Positions 60,026 to 64,000 of a stretch of 64,000 bases of DNA are shown in pieces (position 1 is the first letter of the stretch; each line of letters starts with the position of its first letter). The notes under the pieces are model-generated. The model was not told the DNA's origin. It did not search any database and was given only the letters and a program-made list of their open reading frames with translations. Origin of the DNA: Thermococcus thermotolerans (GTDB taxonomy: Archaea; Methanobacteriota_B; Thermococci; Thermococcales; Thermococcaceae); assembly GCF_024707485.1 (NCBI RefSeq), contig NZ_CP102602.1, forward strand, positions 682,001 to 746,000, written 5' to 3'. The position numbers were made by a program, and so were the translations under genes.

Positions 60026-60955
60026 ATGTTTGAAGTTGCGCTGAAAGCCCTCTTCCTATTACTTTACGCGACCTTTGTAGGGTTCATCTTCATGGGCATC
60101 ATAAGGAAGGTTTCAGCGAGAATACACAGGAGAGTCGGTCCGCCGCTCTATCAGCCGATACTCGATACCATAAAGCTCCTCTCAAAGAAGAGCAACATAA
60201 CCCACGGCCTCATCTACGACTTCGGAATAATCTACGCCCTCGGAGCAACGATACTGGCGCTGTTTTTCATTCCGATAGGCAGCGTCAGCATACTCAGGGC
60301 CTACGGTGACCTCATCCTCATCACGTTCCTGCTTGAGATACCGATGCTCGGAATAATGTTCGCCGCAATGAGCTCAGGAAACCCATGGGCAGGCCTCGGT
60401 GCCCAGCGTGCACTGCTCACACTACTCGCCATACAGGTTCCGCTCGGCTTCGCCATAGTCGCCCTTGCGGAGTTCTACGGAACGTTCAGCACATACCAGA
60501 TAGTCATGGCCCAGCAGGTCAGCGGGTGGAGCATAACCCACGTATCGCTCCTCCTCGCGGCGATAGCCTACGACATAGTCCTCCAGGCGATGTTCGGAAA
60601 GGAGCCTTTCGACATCATGATCGCACCGGGTGAGATATCCCTCGGTCCAATGGTCGAGTTCGGCGGCAAGCACATGGGAATCCTCCAGATACAGCACGCC
60701 ATAGCACTCTTCGCCGAAACACTGTTCTTCAGCAACATCTTCCTCGGCGGTGCGGTGGTTACTATCTTTGCAAGCCCAGTGCTCAACACTATAGCCAGCC
60801 TCGGAATCCTCCTCATCAAGCAGATAGCCGTGCTCATGGTGGCGATATTCATCGGCAACATCTTCCCGAGGTTCACCATAGACCAGGCGGCCAAGTTCTA
60901 CTGGAAGTGGCCGACTATCATAGCGGCCCTTGGTGCCGTATTAGCGAGTCTGTGA
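60026..60955 (+). CDS. mbxM: Mbx subunit M (NuoH/HyfC-like membrane anchor)
   Basis: A 309-aa protein with about eight helices, related to complex I NuoH. Typical are FMGIIRKVSARIHRRVGPPLYQPILDTIKLLSKKS, the loop GKEPFDIMIAPGEISLGPMVEFGGKHMGILQI with conserved acidic residues, and IFPRFTIDQAAKFYWKWP. It links the peripheral electron-transfer arm to the membrane arm. Its place before J, K, L, N, not at the end, is the Mbx gene order. Confidence 0.94.
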   Translation: MFEVALKALFLLLYATFVGFIFMGIIRKVSARIHRRVGPPLYQPILDTIKLLSKKSNITHGLIYDFGIIYALGATILALFFIPIGSVSILRAYGDLILITFLLEIPMLGIMFAAMSSGNPWAGLGAQRALLTLLAIQVPLGFAIVALAEFYGTFSTYQIVMAQQVSGWSITHVSLLLAAIAYDIVLQAMFGKEPFDIMIAPGEISLGPMVEFGGKHMGILQIQHAIALFAETLFFSNIFLGGAVVTIFASPVLNTIASLGILLIKQIAVLMVAIFIGNIFPRFTIDQAAKFYWKWPTIIAALGAVLASL

Positions 60956-60966
60956 GGTGGTGAGAA

Positions 60967-61560
60967 ATGGATTGGAAGCTCTGGGAACCGCTTATTGAAT
61001 TCGCAAGGAAAAGGAGCCTTTGGATAGTGTCTTTCTGTACGGGATGCGGCGGTATAGAGATGCCGCCGCTCATGACCTCCAGATACGACCTAGAGCGCTT
61101 TGGAATGATGCCCAATCCGGCCCCGAGAATGGCCGACTTGTTCCTCATCACCGGCTACGTCACGCCAAAGACCCTCAAGAGGATAATCATAACCTACGAG
61201 ATGCAGCCGGATCCAAAATACGTCATAGCCCACGGTTCGTGCACCATCAACGGGGGCATCTACTGGGACGCCTACAACGCCATCAAGAGGCTTGACGCAT
61301 ACATCCCGGTCGATGTCTACATAGCCGGCTGTATGCCGAGGCCCGAGTCAGTCATGGAGGGTATCAACAAGATGATGGAGATGATCGAGAACGGCACGGC
61401 CGACAGCTGGAAGCGCTACAAGGAGAACTACGAGTGGTACAAGAAGAACCAGGACGAGCTGTTCGGAGAGGGATGGCGCGAGAGAGAAGCCAAGAGATGG
61501 ATTCCCTGGATAATGGACGACCTCAAGAGGGTCGAAAAGGAGCGTGAGAAGAATGACTGA
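60967..61560 (+). CDS. mbxJ: Mbx subunit J (NuoB-like 4Fe-4S protein)
   Basis: A 197-aa NuoB-like subunit. Four cluster cysteines are present: CTGCGGIEMPP (near 23-26), the Cys in IAHGSCTINGG (about 90) and in YIAGCMPRPESV (about 121). It holds the cluster nearest the reaction site at the interface with MbxL. It overlaps mbxK by 8 nt. Confidence 0.95.
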   Translation: MDWKLWEPLIEFARKRSLWIVSFCTGCGGIEMPPLMTSRYDLERFGMMPNPAPRMADLFLITGYVTPKTLKRIIITYEMQPDPKYVIAHGSCTINGGIYWDAYNAIKRLDAYIPVDVYIAGCMPRPESVMEGINKMMEMIENGTADSWKRYKENYEWYKKNQDELFGEGWREREAKRWIPWIMDDLKRVEKEREKND

Positions 61561-62068
61561 CTACGAGGCTCTCGTTTCAACCATCACCGAAAAGGCCCCG
61601 TACGCGGAGGGAAAGGTCAGGCGCGAGAGGAGAATAGAGTTCAGGATACCCTCCGACAGGATAAGGGACTTCCTCAAGCTGCTCAAGGACAACGACTTTG
61701 AGCTCCTGCTCCAGATCACGGCCGTTGACTGGCCCGACAGGGGAGAAATCGAGCTAATTTATCAGGTCTTCAGCATAACCCACAGGACACACACCTTCGT
61801 GAGAACCGCCATACCGAGGGACAACTCAGTGGTGCCCACCGTCATGGACATCTACCCTGTTGCGGAGACCTACGAGAGGGACGCCCACGAGTTCTTCCAG
61901 GTCGTCTTTGAGGGCAATCCAAAACTTAAGATGCCCTGGATACTGGAGGAGGAAGACAAAGAGGCTGGCCTCTCATACAGGAAGGACTTTGACATGCTCG
62001 GCTACGTGAAGAGGAAGTATAAGATACTGGACAGGTTCGATGAGGATAAGGACACCTATGTGATCTGA
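61553..62068 (+). CDS. mbxK: Mbx subunit K (NuoC-like)
   Basis: A 171-aa soluble NuoC-like subunit: LLLQITAVDWPDRGEIELIYQVFSITH, then VMDIYPVAETYERDAHEFFQVVFEGNP. It pairs with MbxL at the peripheral arm. ATG 61553 inside the end of mbxJ is chosen over the upstream in-frame codon because of a GGAGCGTGAG-type ribosome site. It lies 10 nt before mbxL. Confidence 0.93.
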   Translation: MTDYEALVSTITEKAPYAEGKVRRERRIEFRIPSDRIRDFLKLLKDNDFELLLQITAVDWPDRGEIELIYQVFSITHRTHTFVRTAIPRDNSVVPTVMDIYPVAETYERDAHEFFQVVFEGNPKLKMPWILEEEDKEAGLSYRKDFDMLGYVKRKYKILDRFDEDKDTYVI

Positions 62069-62078
62069 GGTGAGGATA

Positions 62079-63254
62079 ATGGTTTCACAGAGCGAGCTTG
62101 TTAAAGAGGCAAGAGAGAACGGGATGGAGCTGCTTCCAATAGACAAGGATACTTACGAGCTGTTCTTCGGACCGCAGCACATGGCAACCGAGAACTACAG
62201 CATAATCCTCAAGATGGACGGCAACAGGGTCGTTAAGGCTATAGCAAACCCCGGCTTCCTCCACAGGGGGTTCGAGAAGCTGGCCGAGTACAGACCGTGG
62301 TACACGAACATAGCCTTACTGCTTAGAGTCTGTGTTCCCGAGCCCGATGTCCCGGAGGTCATATACTCAATGGCCGTCGAGGAAATACTCGGCTGGGAAG
62401 TCCCGGACAGAGCGCAGTGGATCAGGACAACCGTCCTTGAGATGGCGAGGGTCTCAGCGTACCTGTTCTGGACGATGGGTATGGCCTTCAAGCTCGGTGT
62501 CTATACTGCAGGCCAGTGGGCTGCGGCATACCGTGAGAGGTTCATGGCGCTCTTCGAACAGCTCACCGGGGCCAGGGTCTACCACATTTACACAATCCCG
62601 GGAGGTGTGAGGAGGGACATACCCAGCGACGCCTGGCTGAGGCGCCTCAGGGACACGGTGGAGTACATAAAGAGCAAGCTCCCCGACTTCGACGAGATAC
62701 TCTTCGAGAACTACATAACCCACCGCAGGCTTGAAGGGATAGGCGTTATGGACAAGAAGTTTGCCCTTGACGAGGGCGTTACCGGGCCCAACCTCCGTGC
62801 CACCGGAGTTCCCTACGATGTGAGGCGCGTTGACCCGTATCTCCTCTATCCGGAGCTTGACTTCGAGGTGCCCGTTCTGAGGGACGGGGATGCCCTCGCG
62901 AGGGTCATGGTGAGGCGCTTTGAGATAGAGCAGGACCTCTACATTTTAGAGCAGCTACTCGACATGGGGCCGCCCAGCGGGCCATACAAGATCGAGGACC
63001 CGAGGCTCAAGAACCTGCCTAGGTTCAAGGTTCCGGCCGGAGATGCCTTTGCCCACGTCGAGAGCACCAAGGGAGACTTCGGCGCCTACGTCGTCAGCGA
63101 TGGAAAGAACAAGCCGTACAGGCTACAGCTCAGGGGGCCGAGCATATCCCACGGAATCAGAGTCATCGAGCAGCTCCTCGTCGGAGCGAGAATAGCCGAC
63201 GTGCCCGTGATACTCGTGAGCCTTGACAACTGCCCACCGGATATCGACAGGTGA
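62079..63254 (+). CDS. mbxL: Mbx subunit L (NuoD-like large subunit, modified active site)
   Basis: A 391-aa homologue of NiFe-hydrogenase large subunits. Each of the two CxxC pairs that bind nickel in hydrogenases has only its first Cys left: the N-terminal motif reads RVCVPEPDVP and the C-terminal one SLDNCPPDIDR. This loss of two of four Cys is known for MbxL and means no normal NiFe centre; it is thought to reduce sulfane sulfur near the proximal cluster. RHRGFEKL-type and GPSISHGIR segments are otherwise conserved. GAGGTGAGG precedes ATG 62079. Confidence 0.95.
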   Translation: MVSQSELVKEARENGMELLPIDKDTYELFFGPQHMATENYSIILKMDGNRVVKAIANPGFLHRGFEKLAEYRPWYTNIALLLRVCVPEPDVPEVIYSMAVEEILGWEVPDRAQWIRTTVLEMARVSAYLFWTMGMAFKLGVYTAGQWAAAYRERFMALFEQLTGARVYHIYTIPGGVRRDIPSDAWLRRLRDTVEYIKSKLPDFDEILFENYITHRRLEGIGVMDKKFALDEGVTGPNLRATGVPYDVRRVDPYLLYPELDFEVPVLRDGDALARVMVRRFEIEQDLYILEQLLDMGPPSGPYKIEDPRLKNLPRFKVPAGDAFAHVESTKGDFGAYVVSDGKNKPYRLQLRGPSISHGIRVIEQLLVGARIADVPVILVSLDNCPPDIDR

Positions 63255-63259
63255 TGGCC

Positions 63260-63976
63260 ATGGAGGTAGATTTTAAGGTCGCCCCGGAGAGCAAAATCAG
63301 GAAGAAGCCGTCATACATAAAGCCCTGGATGGGTCTAAAGTACCTCTTCAAGAAGCCGGTCACGATAAAGATACCCCAGGAGAAGACCCAGATTGCGAAA
63401 GAGTACCGTGGGCTTCACACCCTCGACTGGAAGAAGTGCGTCGGCTGTAACTTCTGCGGCCAGATATGCCCGGCGAGAGCCATAGAGATGACCTGGCTCG
63501 AAAAGGACGGCCAGATGGAGAAGAGGCCCCATCCCAAGATAGACTACGGAAGGTGCACCTACTGCCAGTTCTGTGTTGACGTGTGTCCCACCGGAGCCCT
63601 GGGCTTCATCGAGACATTCATGATAACCACCACCTGGCAGGAGGAGCAGCTTGAGATATTCGACTGGGTTCCCATACACCCGAACGAGTTCAGGAAGTAT
63701 CAGGATGAATACGGCGACTACCGCTTCCCGGTCGAGAAGATAGAGTTCAACAGGGAGACCAAGGAAGTTACCTACCACCTCAGGGACGGCACCGTGTTCA
63801 AGTTCAAGATACTCGGCTACGGCATAAGGCCGCCCAAGAAGCCAACCCCGGCCAAGCCCGCGGCAAAGCCCGCCGAGAAGAAGCCCGAGGAAAAAGCGAC
63901 CGCCAAGACCGCAGAAAAGCCTGCGGAGAAGAAGGAAGCCGAGCCCGCCGAAAAGACCGAGGAGAAGAAGGAGTGA
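63260..63976 (+). CDS. mbxN: Mbx subunit N (NuoI-like ferredoxin subunit)
   Basis: A 238-aa subunit with two 4Fe-4S motifs, CVGCNFCGQICPARAIEM (about 57-74) and CTYCQFCVDVCPTGALGF (about 95-112). It accepts electrons from ferredoxin. The last about 50 residues are a low-complexity Ala/Pro/Lys/Glu tail (PAKPAAKPAEKKPEEKATAK and further), absent from minimal NuoI proteins. ATG 63260 follows GGTGAT plus four bases; earlier in-frame GTG/ATG codons lie in the ribosome site. It ends the operon and is followed by a T-rich stretch. Confidence 0.94.
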   Translation: MEVDFKVAPESKIRKKPSYIKPWMGLKYLFKKPVTIKIPQEKTQIAKEYRGLHTLDWKKCVGCNFCGQICPARAIEMTWLEKDGQMEKRPHPKIDYGRCTYCQFCVDVCPTGALGFIETFMITTTWQEEQLEIFDWVPIHPNEFRKYQDEYGDYRFPVEKIEFNRETKEVTYHLRDGTVFKFKILGYGIRPPKKPTPAKPAAKPAEKKPEEKATAKTAEKPAEKKEAEPAEKTEEKKE

Positions 63977-63979
63977 TTC

Positions 63980-63998
63980 CATCTTTTTTCCTTCTTAA
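63980..63998 (+). terminator. T-rich transcription end of the mbx operon
   Basis: After the mbxN stop the sequence becomes T/C-rich (ccatcttttttccttc), including a run of six T. Archaeal RNA polymerase terminates at such oligo-T stretches without a hairpin. Confidence 0.5.
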
Positions 63999-64000
63999 TC

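Noticed and set aside
54177-63976. Reading the operon as membrane-bound hydrogenase Mbh
   Set aside because: Two antiporter-like H subunits, fused E/F, M placed before J, and loss of nickel-binding Cys in the large subunit all point to Mbx.

Overview
The window is a continuous stretch of a hyperthermophilic euryarchaeal chromosome, almost certainly a Thermococcus-type genome (Thermococcales). Supporting signs are the NAD(P)-linked cytosolic sulfhydrogenase (hydBGDA), a 13-gene membrane-bound sulfane reductase (Mbx) operon, membrane-anchored archaeal LonB, archaeal aRF1, S3Ae and S15, an aromatic aminotransferase nearly identical to the crystallised Pyrococcus enzyme, GGTGA-type ribosome binding sites, TTTATA/TTTAAA promoters, and GC-rich islands that are structured RNAs. 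No insertion sequence, CRISPR array, rRNA or integrase was seen.

Layout. 1-909: tail of a NodU-type carbamoyltransferase, then an AbrB/VapC toxin-antitoxin pair. 1056-5904: aromatic aminotransferase; a leftward run of AK6-like kinase, HtpX protease and metallophosphoesterase; a 71-aa coiled-coil protein; S-adenosylmethionine synthetase. 6058-8865: an H/ACA guide RNA, then translin-family protein, endonuclease V, HTH-riboflavin kinase and membrane protein in a tight run, and a PRC-barrel protein. 8867-17592: RCK-DHH phosphoesterase, DUF2226-type protein, a C/D guide RNA, EamA transporter, a second H/ACA guide RNA, HTH-CBS regulator, a Thr-rich membrane-anchored surface protein and a tandem-duplicated metal-receptor lipoprotein. 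17729-23051: SurR-type operator, sulfhydrogenase hydBGDA, a PIN-domain toxin-antitoxin pair, and the hydrogenase maturation protease. 23066-29470: LonB, DUF2666, a C/D guide RNA, RidA, JAMM protein, ArsR regulator with operator, MazG-like, Lrp, DUF92, and a third C/D guide RNA. 29515-35436 (mostly leftward): THUMP-SPOUT methylase, S3Ae, Pcc1-like, GAN/RecJ-like nuclease, S15, a lamin-tail pilin-like protein, initiator tRNA-Met, two secreted proteins. 35575-43779: phosphomevalonate dehydratase (both subunits), site-2 protease, a divergent regulator and a small pilin-like locus with HEAT and BofA-like proteins, aRF1, a DapA-family aldolase, and an AAA ATPase behind a striking operator. 43780-53912: ArgRS, lipoate-ligase accessory domain, SpoIIM, DUF354, WecC/WecB, exported proteins, radical SAM-TRAM protein, ACT protein. 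54055-63976: the Mbx operon.

How it fits together. Two energy modules that respond oppositely to elemental sulfur in Pyrococcus, the H2-metabolising sulfhydrogenase and the sulfur-linked Mbx, both carry exact SurR-type operators here, but with different geometry relative to the TATA box, consistent with activation of one and repression of the other. Five candidate rRNA/tRNA modification guide RNAs (two double-hairpin H/ACA, three C/D box) fill intergenic gaps. I did not find one large unmistakably new system. The best candidates for new biology are the pilin/HEAT/BofA locus, the lamin-tail pilin-like protein, and the ATPase with a four-half-site operator. All function calls rest on reading the sequence and memory of families; no database search was run.
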